Source: Nocardia acidivorans NBRC 108247 (GTDB lineage: Bacteria; Actinomycetota; Actinomycetes; Mycobacteriales; Mycobacteriaceae). Taken from it: a DNA stretch of 64,000 nt. Location: assembly GCF_001625085.1 (NCBI RefSeq), contig NZ_BDAW01000031.1, positions 45,928-109,927 of the forward strand, in the 5' to 3' direction. Of the stretch, positions 52,193 through 60,952 are shown one piece after another. The notes under the pieces were generated by a model. The model was given only the letters and a program-made list of their open reading frames with translations. It made no database searches and was not told the origin of the DNA. Positions within the stretch are counted from its first letter, which is position 1; the number at the start of each line of letters is the position of its first letter. The translations under genes and the position numbers were made by a program.

Positions 52193-52228
52193 AATGGATC
52201 GAGCCCGCTGATGCGGGCTCGATCCATT
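52193..52228. terminator. Strong terminator after whiB4
   Basis: A perfect 16-bp stem (52193-52208 with 52213-52228) and TGAT loop, ending in TTT. Confidence 0.88.
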
Positions 52229-52314
52229 TCCGGGGTAAGAACGGGCAGAACAGGCAAATCCTCCGGTGTGATTCAGGGGGGTTGCGCACTCGCGCCAGGG
52301 GTGGCGCATATGCG

Positions 52315-53481
52315 TCAGGCCGACCGCGCGGCTCCCGCCTCGGCCAGCTGCCCACCGACCGCGCGCAGCGCCTCCAGATCGGCGACCTCGAACGGCAGTG
52401 CCGTCACCGCCGCGATCGGCACCCGCGGATGCGCACCGGTGAACCGGGTCAGCAGATGCTGTTCGCGCTTGGCGGTCACCGCGCGCTGCGCGTGAATCCG
52501 CAGCACCGCGGCGGCCAGCGCGGCCGGGGTCTCGGATTCGCCGTTCACCGCGGCCTGCGGGACCAGCTTGTCCGCGGCCACCGACGCCTGTTCGGCCGAG
52601 AGCGAGCTCAGCACCGGGTGCGTGCGGTTGAGCACCAGACCGGCCAGCGGCATCTTGTCGGTGGAGAGCCGGTCCACGAAGAACGACGCCTCGCGCAGCG
52701 CGTCCGGTTCGGCCGCGGCCACCACGATGAAGTGCGTGCCCGGCCGGGACAGCATGGCGTAGGTGCGATCCGCGCGATCCTGGAAGCCGCCGAACATGGA
52801 TTCCAGGGACTGTAGGAAGACCGAGGCGTCCTTGAGCAGCTGTCCGCCGACGATGGTGGACACACCGCGCAGCGCCAGGCTCATCGCCCCGGCCACCAGT
52901 TTGCCCACCCCGCGGCCCGGCGCCATGATCACCCGAATCATCTTGCCGTTCAGAAAATTGCCGAGACGCTTGGGCGCGTCGAGGAAGTCCAGGGCATTCC
53001 GCGAGGGCGGGGTGTCGACCACGATGAGGTCCCACTCGCGCTTGCTCGCCAGCTGACCGAGCTTCTCCATGGCCATGTACTCCGAGGTGCCGCCGAAGGA
53101 GGAGGCCACCGTCTGATAGATCGGATTGGCGAAGATCTGCTCCGCCTTGTCCGGGCTGGTGTGCTCGAGCACCATATCGTCGAAGGTGCGGCGCATATTC
53201 AGCATCATGGCGTAGAGCTCGCCCTTGACGCCGTCGCCCAATTCGACCTGCTGCGGGGTGTTTCCGAGATCGCTGACCCCGAGCGACTGCGCCAGCCGGC
53301 GCGCCGGATCGATGGTGAGCACCACGACCTTGCGGCCCGCCTCGGCGGCGCGCAGCGCGATGGCCGCGGCGGTGGTGGTCTTGCCGACGCCACCGGAGCC
53401 GCAGCACACCACGATGCGTGCGGTGGGATCGGCGATGATCTTCGAAATGTCCAGGGGGACGGTATTGGCTGGAACGATCAT
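52315..53481 (-). CDS. Get3/ArsA-family ATPase (Rv3680-like)
   Basis: 388 residues. The deviant Walker A is CGSGGVGKTTTAAA (about 26-39), with VVVLTIDPARRLAQSL and the switch region LIVVDTPPSRNALDFLDAP. These paired ATPases resemble eukaryotic Get3; in M. tuberculosis the Rv3679-Rv3680 pair forms a complex linked to handling of stress and reactive compounds. Starts two bases after the stop of the first ArsA gene, so they are co-expressed. Substrate in this organism unknown. Confidence 0.9.
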   Translation of the reverse strand: MIVPANTVPLDISKIIADPTARIVVCCGSGGVGKTTTAAAIALRAAEAGRKVVVLTIDPARRLAQSLGVSDLGNTPQQVELGDGVKGELYAMMLNMRRTFDDMVLEHTSPDKAEQIFANPIYQTVASSFGGTSEYMAMEKLGQLASKREWDLIVVDTPPSRNALDFLDAPKRLGNFLNGKMIRVIMAPGRGVGKLVAGAMSLALRGVSTIVGGQLLKDASVFLQSLESMFGGFQDRADRTYAMLSRPGTHFIVVAAAEPDALREASFFVDRLSTDKMPLAGLVLNRTHPVLSSLSAEQASVAADKLVPQAAVNGESETPAALAAAVLRIHAQRAVTAKREQHLLTRFTGAHPRVPIAAVTALPFEVADLEALRAVGGQLAEAGAARSA

Positions 53482-53483
53482 GG

Positions 53484-54521
53484 TCAGCGGACTCCCTGCG
53501 CGCTCAGAACTTCGGCCAATTCGTACAGCCCGCCCAGATCCATCCCGTCGGCGAGCGCCGGGAGGTACAGCCGCGAGATATCGACCTGGGCCAGGTCGGC
53601 GGCGTTCTCGTCCTGCGCGTGCAGGCGGGCCGAGTGCTCCAGGGTTTCGGCCACCAGACCCTGGAAGTCCTCCTCGGACAGGGTGATTCCGGCCTCGGCG
53701 AGTCCGGTGCGCAGCGCCTCGGTATCGAATTCGCCCGCGGCGGCCTTCTCGCGCAGGCCGCGCGGCAGATAGCCCTCATTGGCGCGGTTCACGATGACCG
53801 TGCCGATATTCAGATCATTGGCGGTGAGTTCGGCGACCGCGTCCGCGGTCTCCTGCACCGGCAGCGCCTCCAGCAGCGTGACCAGATGGATCATGGTCTG
53901 CGGTGAGTGCAGCAGCTTGGATACGCCCTCGGCCTGCGAGGCGATCGGGCCGCCGCCCGCGATCTCGGCCATGGCCTGGGTGACGTCAAGGAAGCTGGCG
54001 ATCCGCCCGGTCGGCGGCGCGTCGATGACTATTTCGTCATAAGCGGGTTTACCGGCCTTGTCGACGCGGACCGCGCACTCTTTGATCTTGCCGGTCAGGA
54101 TGACGTCCCGCAGGCCCGGCGCGATGGTGGTGACGAACTCGATGGCGCCGACCCGGCGCATGGCACGGCCCGCGAAGCCCAGGTTGTAGAACATGTCCAG
54201 GTATTCGAGGAAGGCGTGCTCCACATCGAGCGCCAGCGCCAGCACCTCGCCGCCGCCGTCGGCGGTGGCGATGCGAGTCTCGGTGGGCGGCAACGGCGGC
54301 AGATCGAAGAGTTGCGCGATGGACTGTCTGCCCTCGACCTCGACCAGCAGCACGCGGCGGCCCCCCGCCGCGAGTGCCAGGGCCAATGCGGCCGCGACCG
54401 TGGACTTTCCGGTGCCGCCCTTTCCGGATACGTAATGCAGACGGGCCTTGTCCGCCCGCTCCGGCCAACCTGCTTCGACCCCCGGCTCAACCGAAACGGG
54501 CACTGCTATCGGTACTCCCAC
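53484..54521 (-). CDS. Get3/ArsA-family ATPase (Rv3679-like)
   Basis: 345 residues. Walker A HYVSGKGGTGKSTVAAALAL (about 31-50), then LLVEVEGRQSIAQLFDLPPL and the switch EIVIDAPPTGRIASFLDV. First of the ATPase pair. GTG 54521 gives a length like the mycobacterial protein (about 340); an ATG at 54623 in frame would add 34 residues. Probably forms a heterodimer with the next gene product. Diverges from the small DUF4177-like gene. Confidence 0.88.
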   Translation of the reverse strand: MGVPIAVPVSVEPGVEAGWPERADKARLHYVSGKGGTGKSTVAAALALALAAGGRRVLLVEVEGRQSIAQLFDLPPLPPTETRIATADGGGEVLALALDVEHAFLEYLDMFYNLGFAGRAMRRVGAIEFVTTIAPGLRDVILTGKIKECAVRVDKAGKPAYDEIVIDAPPTGRIASFLDVTQAMAEIAGGGPIASQAEGVSKLLHSPQTMIHLVTLLEALPVQETADAVAELTANDLNIGTVIVNRANEGYLPRGLREKAAAGEFDTEALRTGLAEAGITLSEEDFQGLVAETLEHSARLHAQDENAADLAQVDISRLYLPALADGMDLGGLYELAEVLSAQGVR

Positions 54522-54671
54522 GCTCGCGAGCCTATAACTCGTTCCTGCCTCATGCCCAGAGGAGACGCCGACTGTCTGATACACCACTCTGGAATCTTGG
54601 ATTTCCGGATTCGAATGCGCCATAGCAGGGTCCGGAGTATGGGACCCGATGCCCGGGGCTAATCTCACCCC

Positions 54672-54836
54672 ATGAGTGAAGTGACCGCGTGGGAGTACGC
54701 AACCGTGCCGCTGTTGACGCACGCCACCAAGGCAATCCTCGACCAGTGGGGCTCCGACGGCTGGGAGCTCGTCTCGGTGCTGCCCGGGCCGACCGGTGAG
54801 CAGCACGTCGCCTACCTGAAGCGACCCAAGAACTGA
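54672..54836 (+). CDS. Small DUF4177-like protein (Rv3678A-like)
   Basis: 54 residues: WEYATVPLLTHATKAILDQW and GWELVSVLPGPTGEQHVAYL are nearly identical to the small protein at the same place in mycobacteria, as I recall it. Too short for any enzyme; function unknown. The stop overlaps the RidA start (TGATG), so it is translated with ridA. Confidence 0.85.
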   Translation: MSEVTAWEYATVPLLTHATKAILDQWGSDGWELVSVLPGPTGEQHVAYLKRPKN

Positions 54837-55303
54837 TGGCCGCCGCCACCGCCTGGGCGGAGAACCTGGAGAAGCTGGGGCTCACCCTGCCCCCCGTGGC
54901 CGCACCCGTGGCCTCGTACATTCCGGCCATCCGGACCGGGAATCTGGTCTACACCTCCGGCCAGCTGCCGTTCGCGGACGGGCAGCTCTCGGCCACCGGC
55001 AAGGTCGGGGCGGAGGTCTCCACCGAGCAGGCCGCCGCGGCCGCACAGCTGTGCGCGCTCAATGCGCTTGCCGCCGTGCATGATCTGGTCGGACTCGACA
55101 ATGTGGTGCGAATCGTGAAGGTCGTCGGCTTCGTCGCCTCCGCCCCCGGTTACAGCGATCAGCCGGTCGTCATCAACGGCGCGTCGAACTTCCTCGGCGA
55201 GGTCTTCGGCGATGCGGGTGTGCACGCGCGCTCCGCCGTCGGCGTCTCCGAACTGCCCAAGAACACCCCGGTAGAGGTCGAACTCATCGCCGAAGTTCGC
55301 TGA
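54836..55303 (+). CDS. RidA-family protein (reactive enamine/imine deaminase type)
   Basis: 155 residues with the RidA/YjgF fold: GLTLPPVAAPVASYIPAIRTG, VYTSGQLPFADGQ, and the C-terminal SAVGVSELPKNTPVEVELIAEV. The usual catalytic Arg of canonical RidA (in the xxRxxVGV region) is not evident; the position reads ARSAVGVSELP, with Arg two residues earlier, as in the Rv3678c-type subgroup. Coupled to the upstream small gene and followed by the MBL gene 80 bp on. Confidence 0.87.
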   Translation: MAAATAWAENLEKLGLTLPPVAAPVASYIPAIRTGNLVYTSGQLPFADGQLSATGKVGAEVSTEQAAAAAQLCALNALAAVHDLVGLDNVVRIVKVVGFVASAPGYSDQPVVINGASNFLGEVFGDAGVHARSAVGVSELPKNTPVEVELIAEVR

Positions 55304-55323
55304 CGCCTTCCTTTTTCGAGGAA

Positions 55324-55360
55324 GTGGCGGGTGTGGTGCGTTCAACCCTGGACCCGCCAC
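55324..55360. terminator. Possible stem-loop between ridA and MBL genes
   Basis: GTGGCGGGT pairs with ACCCGCCAC around a 19-base loop. Weak; may only shape the leader of the MBL gene. Confidence 0.35.
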
Positions 55361-55383
55361 CCCCGCTGAGTTAGGACAGAAGC

Positions 55384-56193
55384 ATGACCCTCACTCATCC
55401 CGCGTATGACCAACTGCGGCAAGTGACTCCGTCCGCCGCCGTCGTGCTGGCGGACAATCCCAGCGGAATGACCCTGCAGGGCACCAACACCTGGCTGTTG
55501 CGGGCGCCCGGGAGCGCGGAATACGTGCTGGTGGATCCGGGGCCGGAGGATCTCGGGCATACCGCGGCCGTGGTGCGCGAGACCGGCGGGAAGATCGCGC
55601 TCACGCTCATCACGCACCATCACCTCGACCACACCGGCGGTATCGGCGGCCTGGTCGAGGCCACCGGAACTCCGGTGCGCGCCAAGGATTCCCAGTTCCT
55701 GCACGGTTCCACCGCGGTGCTCGCCGACGGTGAGGTGATCGAGGCGGCCGGATTGCGCATCACCGTGCTCGCGACGCCGGGGCATTCCGAGGATTCGGTG
55801 AGCTTCCTGGTGGACGGGCCCGCCGACGGTGACGCGGCGCTGCTCACCGGGGACACCGTATTGGGCAGTGGCACAACGGTGCTCGAATCCCGCGACGGTG
55901 CGCTCGCCGATTATCTGGAATCGCTGCGGCGGTTGGCGGAGGCCGCACCGGGGCGGGTGCTGTTGCCCGCGCACGGCCCGGATCATCCGGACGCGCTGCC
56001 GGTCATCGATTTCTATCTCGCGCATCGCGAGGAGCGGTTGAACCAGGTGCGGGCGGCGCTGGCGGAGCTGGGGCCCGATGCGGGCGCGATGCGGATCGTG
56101 GAGAAGGTGTACGCCGATGTGGACCGGTCGCTGTGGCCGGCCGCACAGAGTTCGGTGCAGGCGCAACTGGCCTATCTCCGCAGCCGGGGCTAG
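55384..56193 (+). CDS. Metallo-beta-lactamase-fold hydrolase (Rv3677c-like)
   Basis: 269 residues. The metal-binding motif is THHHLDHTGG (about 79-88), with PGHSEDSVSF, LTGDTVLGSG and the late LPAHGP His. The C-terminal helical part (HREERLNQVRAAL) places it in the LACTB2/GloB-like subgroup of soluble hydrolases that act on thioesters or nucleic acid. Substrate unknown. Conserved place between ridA and crp. Confidence 0.88.
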   Translation: MTLTHPAYDQLRQVTPSAAVVLADNPSGMTLQGTNTWLLRAPGSAEYVLVDPGPEDLGHTAAVVRETGGKIALTLITHHHLDHTGGIGGLVEATGTPVRAKDSQFLHGSTAVLADGEVIEAAGLRITVLATPGHSEDSVSFLVDGPADGDAALLTGDTVLGSGTTVLESRDGALADYLESLRRLAEAAPGRVLLPAHGPDHPDALPVIDFYLAHREERLNQVRAALAELGPDAGAMRIVEKVYADVDRSLWPAAQSSVQAQLAYLRSRG

Positions 56194-56203
56194 CGAATAC
56201 GAA

Positions 56204-56239
56204 GGGACCGGGTCGTCACCGAGGTGACGACCCGGTCCC
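56204..56239. terminator. Strong stem-loop between MBL and crp
   Basis: A perfect 16-bp stem (56204-56219 with 56224-56239) and a CGAG loop, between convergent genes. Confidence 0.88.
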
Positions 56240-56264
56240 CACGAGTCTCTGTTCCCTGCCGGTA

Positions 56265-56939
56265 CTACCTGGCGCGGCGAGCCAGGCGCTCCGAGTCGGA
56301 GATGAGCACGCTCTTGCCCTCGAGCCGGAGCCAGCCGCGGTGCGCGAAGTCGGCCAGGGCCTTGTTCACGGTTTCGCGAGAGGCGCCGACCAGCTGGGCG
56401 ATCTCCTCCTGGGTCAGGTCGTGGGTCACGCGCAGCGCGCCCGCTTCCTGGGTGCCGAAGCGCTGTGCGAGCTGCAACAGCGCCTTGGCGACACGACCGG
56501 GCACATCGGTGAAGATGAGGTCGGCCAGATTGTTGTTGGTGCGGCGCAGACGACGGGCGAGGACCCGCAGCAACTGCTCGGCGATCTCCGGGCGCTGATC
56601 GATCCACGCCTTGAGGGCGTCCCGATCCATGGTGACCGCGCGAACCTCGGTGACGGTGGTCGCCGTCGAGGTGCGCGGACCCGGATCGAAGATCGACAGC
56701 TCGCCGAACATATCCGACGGGCCCATGATCGTCAGCAAGTTCTCGCGACCATCGGGTGAGCGGCGGCCGATCTTCACCTTGCCGGAGGTGATGATGTACA
56801 GCCGGTCACCGGGTTCGCCCTCGTTGAAGATGACGTGGCCGCGCGGAAAGTCCACGGGCTGAAGTTGTTTGGCGAGAGCCGCCACCGCGGTGGGCTCGAC
56901 GCCTTGGAAGATGCCTGCTCTGGCGAGGGCCTCGTCCAC
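56265..56939 (-). CDS. crp: cAMP receptor protein (Crp/GlxR)
   Basis: 224 residues, the exact length of M. tuberculosis Crp (Rv3676) and closely similar along its whole length. The cAMP-binding domain has GEPGDRLYIITSGKVKIGR and the phosphate-cassette GELSIFDPGPRTSTATT; the C-terminal helix-turn-helix is DLTQEEIAQLVGASRETVNKALADF. Global regulator of carbon use and respiration. GTG 56939 has AAGGAGC upstream; the longer frame lacks family similarity. An array of phased repeats lies 117-190 bp upstream of the start. Confidence 0.95.
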   Translation of the reverse strand: MDEALARAGIFQGVEPTAVAALAKQLQPVDFPRGHVIFNEGEPGDRLYIITSGKVKIGRRSPDGRENLLTIMGPSDMFGELSIFDPGPRTSTATTVTEVRAVTMDRDALKAWIDQRPEIAEQLLRVLARRLRRTNNNLADLIFTDVPGRVAKALLQLAQRFGTQEAGALRVTHDLTQEEIAQLVGASRETVNKALADFAHRGWLRLEGKSVLISDSERLARRAR

Positions 56940-57055
56940 GAATGTGCTCCTTATGGGAAATGGCTCTGTCCTGGACCGAAGCATTCGGCCGACAGTGCAG
57001 TCTACTTTGCAATACGCCCGGGTAGTGATAGACACCACGCGGCAGGGTCATTCTC

Positions 57056-57129
57056 CGACACGCAGCATCCGATTACACGACACGCACCGTCGATCTAGCG
57101 ACACGCAAAGTTCAACTCTAGCGACACGC
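57056..57129. repeat. Four CGACACGC direct repeats, helically phased
   Basis: CGACACGC at 57056, 57078, 57099 and 57122, start-to-start 22, 21 and 23 bp (about two helical turns each), in the region between crp and the small membrane-protein gene. A degenerate copy (GACACCACGC) is at 57031. Confidence 0.75.
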
Positions 57130-57211
57130 CGTTTAGCCCACGCAGGAAGATCGGAAAATGCCGCTGACCGGCCGAATACCGGCGTAACGGGCAGCGGCGG
57201 ATAAAAGCGAT

Positions 57212-57454
57212 TCAGCTGGCCTGGGCTACATCCATGCCCTTGGCCGCCGGTCGGGCGCGCCTCGGGCGCGCCGCCGCGGCGGGCAGTCCCAGTTTGGTCA
57301 GGTCACTGACCTCGGCATTCGTGGCTCGATCCAGATACCGCTGAACCTCCGGATCCGGTTCGAGCAGCTTGCGAAGCCGATTCTCGACACGTTCCATCAC
57401 CAATGCGAACAGCATTAGCGCTATCGGAAACAGCACCACAGCGAGTCCTTGCAT
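57212..57454 (-). CDS. Small membrane protein (Rv3675-like)
   Basis: 80 residues. One N-terminal transmembrane helix (GLAVVLFPIALMLFALVM), then a short amphipathic segment (ENRLRKLLEPDPEVQRYL) and a basic Ala/Arg-rich tail. Position and orientation match Rv3675 beside crp. No ribosome-binding site upstream of ATG 57454, so it may be leaderless. Function unknown. Confidence 0.7.
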   Translation of the reverse strand: MQGLAVVLFPIALMLFALVMERVENRLRKLLEPDPEVQRYLDRATNAEVSDLTKLGLPAAAARPRRARPAAKGMDVAQAS

Positions 57455-57545
57455 AGGGAGGAGTAAACACGGCGAAGGTCTCAGATGGAACACGGCGGAT
57501 GCTCAGCCAGGTTGATGGGGCTTGCCGGTTCCGTAAGGTGGACGC

Positions 57546-58376
57546 GTGCGTGTCTCCACATCCAGCGCGGCCGCGAATGGGGCCGAATCCGGCGCTCCCG
57601 CCGTGCCTACCAGCGGCAGCGCCGCACCCAAGGGCGGAAAAGCCCGATCGCGCGCCAAGGAGACGCCCACCGGTCTGGTGCGCCGCGCCCGGCGCATGAA
57701 TCGCACGCTTGCGCTGGCCTTTCCGGACGCGCACTGTGAACTCGACTTCACCACACCACTCGAATTGGCCGTGGCCACAATCCTTTCCGCGCAGTGCACC
57801 GATGTGCGGGTGAACCTCACCACACCCGCGCTCTTCGCCAGGTACCGCAGCGCCCGCGATTACGCCGAGGCGAACCGCACCGAGCTGGAGGAGTACATCC
57901 GGCCCACCGGCTTCTATCGCAACAAGGCGAATTCGCTGATGGGACTGGGGCAGGCGCTGGTCGAACGCTATGACGGCGAACTCCCGCACACCCTGAAGCA
58001 ATTGGTGGAATTGCCCGGAATCGGCCGCAAGACCGCGAATGTCATTCTCGGCAATGCCTTCGGTGTGCCCGGTATCACCGTCGACACCCATTTCGGCCGC
58101 CTGGTCCGGCGCTGGCAGTGGACCGCGGAAGAAGATCCGGTGAAGGTCGAGCATATTGTCGGCGATCTCATCGAGCGCAAAGAGTGGACCATGCTCTCGC
58201 ATCGGGTGATCTTCCACGGTCGCAGGGTCTGCCATGCGCGCAAACCCGCCTGCGGCGCATGCGTTCTGGCCAAGGACTGCCCCTCGTACGGGCTGGGTCC
58301 GACCGATCCGGCCGCGGCGGCGGCACTGGTCAAAGGCCCGGAGGCCGAGCATCTGCTCGAAATGGTGGGCCTGTGA
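57546..58376 (+). CDS. nth: Endonuclease III
   Basis: 276 residues. DNA glycosylase/AP lyase for oxidised pyrimidines. Helix-hairpin-helix LPGIGRKTANVILGN with catalytic Lys162, catalytic Asp180 in VDTHFGRL, and the [4Fe-4S] ligands Cys229, 236, 239 and 245. The first 45 residues are a Ser/Ala/Lys-rich extension, so a later start is possible. First gene of a tightly overlapping nth-tlpA-nudix-marP operon. Confidence 0.95.
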   Translation: MRVSTSSAAANGAESGAPAVPTSGSAAPKGGKARSRAKETPTGLVRRARRMNRTLALAFPDAHCELDFTTPLELAVATILSAQCTDVRVNLTTPALFARYRSARDYAEANRTELEEYIRPTGFYRNKANSLMGLGQALVERYDGELPHTLKQLVELPGIGRKTANVILGNAFGVPGITVDTHFGRLVRRWQWTAEEDPVKVEHIVGDLIERKEWTMLSHRVIFHGRRVCHARKPACGACVLAKDCPSYGLGPTDPAAAAALVKGPEAEHLLEMVGL

Positions 58377-59014
58377 GTCCTGTTGGACGCGCCCGTCTTC
58401 CGAGGTGGGGCGGGCTGCTCGCGCTGATCGTGGCGCTGACGCTGACGGTCGCGGCGTGTTCGAGTTCCGGGGGCGGCACGTCCGGCGGCGCGCCGAACGG
58501 GTCGGGTGAGCGACCGGCCTCGTCGGCCGAACGGGCGCACGCGGCGCTGGCCGACTGTCCCACGCCCTCGGGAGCGGTCGTGGGGGACAGTCCATTGCGC
58601 GGGCTCGCCCTCGAATGTCTGGCCGACGGCAAACCGGTGGATCTGATCGCCGCGCTCGCGGGTAAACCCGCGCTGCTGAATCTGTGGGCCTACTGGTGCG
58701 GTCCGTGCGCGGAGGAATTGCCGCTGTTGCAACAGTTCTCCGATCGCGCGTCGGCGTCGATCACGGTGCTCACCGTGCACAGTGATCCGTCCACCGCCAA
58801 GGGCCTGTCCCGGTTGACCGGGCTCGGAATCCATCTGCCGGGTGTGGCGGATCCCGATACCAAGGTGCGCAATGCCGTCGGCGCTCCGGCGGTGCTGCCC
58901 ATCTCCGTGCTGTTGCGTGCGGATGGCACCGTGGCGAAACTCGTTGTGCGCCCGTTCAAGAGCGTCGACGATATCGCCGATACGGTTGCCGCCGAGTTGG
59001 GGGTGCGGGCGTGA
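58373..59014 (+). CDS. TlpA/ResA-like thioredoxin lipoprotein (Rv3673c-like)
   Basis: 213 residues. A signal peptide ends in lipobox TVAAC (Cys29), so it is a surface lipoprotein. The thioredoxin fold has active site WCGPC (108-112) in NLWAYWCGPCAEELP. Extracytoplasmic disulfide reductase or isomerase; partners may include cytochrome maturation or secreted proteins. GTG 58373 overlaps the nth stop by four bases. Confidence 0.9.
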   Translation: MSPVGRARLPRWGGLLALIVALTLTVAACSSSGGGTSGGAPNGSGERPASSAERAHAALADCPTPSGAVVGDSPLRGLALECLADGKPVDLIAALAGKPALLNLWAYWCGPCAEELPLLQQFSDRASASITVLTVHSDPSTAKGLSRLTGLGIHLPGVADPDTKVRNAVGAPAVLPISVLLRADGTVAKLVVRPFKSVDDIADTVAAELGVRA

Positions 59015-59048
59015 GCGCCGGTGCCGTGGTCGATCTTGGAGTGTGGGC

Positions 59049-59762
59049 ATGAGACTCGAGGTGCCTACGGGCTCCATTCCGGAGTGGCTCAGAGCGGTGG
59101 CCGACCATGATCCGGCCGATCCGACCGGGATGAATCCGGTATTGCGGCGCTTCGCCTCCGCGGCCGTGCACACCCGTGAGGCGGCGGTGCTGGTGCTGTT
59201 CAGCGGCTCCGAGACGGCCGATCCACAGGCGCTGGGCGGACTGCCCGAGGATGCCGATGTGCTGCTCACCCAGCGCGCCGCGACCATGCGCACGCACAGC
59301 GGTCAGGTGGCGTTCCCAGGCGGCGGGGTGGAGCCCGGCGATGACGGGCCCATCGGCACCGCATTGCGCGAGGCGCGGGAGGAGACCGGACTCGATCCGG
59401 CCGGCGTGGAGCCGATCGCGGTGCTGCCCAAGATCTTCGTACCGCCGTCGCGGTTCGATGTGACCCCGGTGGTGGCCTACTGGCGTACCCCCGGCGAGGT
59501 CGGCGTGGTGAGCGTGAACGAGGCGTCCCGGGTGGTCCGGGTGCCGGTCGCGGAGCTCGTCGATCCGGCCAACAGGTTCGTGGTGCGGCATCCGCTCGGC
59601 TATATGGGTCCGGCCTTCGCGGTGGACGGCATGCTGGTGTGGGGCTTCACCGGGGGAGTGCTCGCCGGGCTGCTGGCGGTATCCGGGTGGGAATTGGAAT
59701 GGGACCATCACGATGTGCGTGATCTGCAGGCCTCACTGGCCGCGGTTGGGATGACGTTATGA
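59049..59762 (+). CDS. Nudix hydrolase, CoA-pyrophosphatase type (Rv3672c-like)
   Basis: 237 residues. The Nudix box runs at about 93-115 (REAREETGL at 107-115), with Asp99 in place of the usual first Glu. The upstream motif LLTQRAATMRTHSGQVAFPGG is the CoA-Nudix (UPF0035) signature, so the likely substrates are CoA and its thioesters. The stop overlaps the marP start by four bases. Confidence 0.9.
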   Translation: MRLEVPTGSIPEWLRAVADHDPADPTGMNPVLRRFASAAVHTREAAVLVLFSGSETADPQALGGLPEDADVLLTQRAATMRTHSGQVAFPGGGVEPGDDGPIGTALREAREETGLDPAGVEPIAVLPKIFVPPSRFDVTPVVAYWRTPGEVGVVSVNEASRVVRVPVAELVDPANRFVVRHPLGYMGPAFAVDGMLVWGFTGGVLAGLLAVSGWELEWDHHDVRDLQASLAAVGMTL

Positions 59763-60952
59763 GCTCTTCGGCCTGGCTCGACCTCGGGATCCTGATTCTG
59801 GCGCTGCTCGCGGCCACCTCCGGGTGGCGGCAGGGCGCGGTCGCCTCCGCACTGGCCTTCCTGGGCGTGGTGCTGGGCGCGGTGGCGGGCATTCTGATCG
59901 CACCGCACATCCTCATCCACCTGAGCGAGGGTCGCTCCCGGGTGCTGGTCGGCGTGCTGCTGATCGTGGCCCTGGTGATCGTCGGCGAGGTCGCGGGCAT
60001 GGTGCTGGGGCGGGCGGCGCGCAGCGGTATGCGTGATCCGTTCACCCGCAGTGTGGACAGCGTGGTCGGCGCGGGTCTACAGATGGCCGCGGTCTTGGCC
60101 ACCGCGTGGCTGCTGGCGCTGCCGCTGGCGAATTCGTCGCAGCCGGGAATCGCGGCCGCGGTCAAGAACTCTCAGGTCCTGGTGAATGTGGACCATCTCG
60201 CGCCGGACTGGCTGCGACGGGTGCCGAACGAATTCTCCAACCTGCTCAACACCTCCGGGCTGCCGGATGTGATCGGCCCGTTCGGCCGGGTGCCGATCGC
60301 CGCGGTGGAACCGCCGGATGGCAGCGTGCTGCAACTGCCGGTCGCGCAGTCACTGCAGACGAGCGTGCTGCGCATCCGCGGTATCGCGCCGAGTTGCCAA
60401 CGGCAGCTGGAGGGTTCGGGCTTCGTGGTCGCACCCGAGCGCATCATGACCAATGCGCACGTGGTCGCGGGCACCAGCACCGTGAGCGTGGATACCGCGC
60501 GCGGGTCGATGGAAGCCCGAGTGGTGCTGTTCGATTCGTCCAAGGACATCGCGATTCTGGCGGTGCCCGGATTGAACGCGCCGGTGATTCCGCTGGCCCC
60601 GGCGGCGGCCAACTCCGGTGAGTCCGCGATCGTGCTCGGCTACCCCGGTGGCGGGCGCTACACGGCCAGTGCGGCTCGGGTGCGCGAGACCCTGGATCTC
60701 AAGGGCCCCAATATCTATCGCGACAACAATGTGCAGCGCGAGGTGTACACGGTGCGCGGTCAGGTACGCGCGGGCAACTCCGGCGGTCCGCTGGTCGACA
60801 CCGAGGGCAATATCCTCGGCGTGGTCTTCGGCGCGGCGGTCACCGATGACGACACCGGCTATGTGCTGACCCTGGACGAGGTGCGACCGGAAGTGAACGA
60901 GGCGGCGAGCGTCTCGACCCCGGTCGGCACCGGAAGTTGCGTCCTGAGCTAG
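59759..60952 (+). CDS. marP: Membrane serine protease MarP
   Basis: 397 residues. Four N-terminal transmembrane helices of CvpA type (about 5-125), then a periplasmic trypsin-like protease with His in TNAHVVAG (about 232), Asp in SSKDIAILA (about 263) and Ser in RAGNSGGPLVD (about 341). Cys in APSCQR and near the C-terminus (GSCVLS) can form the regulatory disulfide. In mycobacteria MarP protects against acid and oxidative stress. The stop overlaps the convergent ephE stop. Confidence 0.94.
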   Translation: MSSSAWLDLGILILALLAATSGWRQGAVASALAFLGVVLGAVAGILIAPHILIHLSEGRSRVLVGVLLIVALVIVGEVAGMVLGRAARSGMRDPFTRSVDSVVGAGLQMAAVLATAWLLALPLANSSQPGIAAAVKNSQVLVNVDHLAPDWLRRVPNEFSNLLNTSGLPDVIGPFGRVPIAAVEPPDGSVLQLPVAQSLQTSVLRIRGIAPSCQRQLEGSGFVVAPERIMTNAHVVAGTSTVSVDTARGSMEARVVLFDSSKDIAILAVPGLNAPVIPLAPAAANSGESAIVLGYPGGGRYTASAARVRETLDLKGPNIYRDNNVQREVYTVRGQVRAGNSGGPLVDTEGNILGVVFGAAVTDDDTGYVLTLDEVRPEVNEAASVSTPVGTGSCVLS

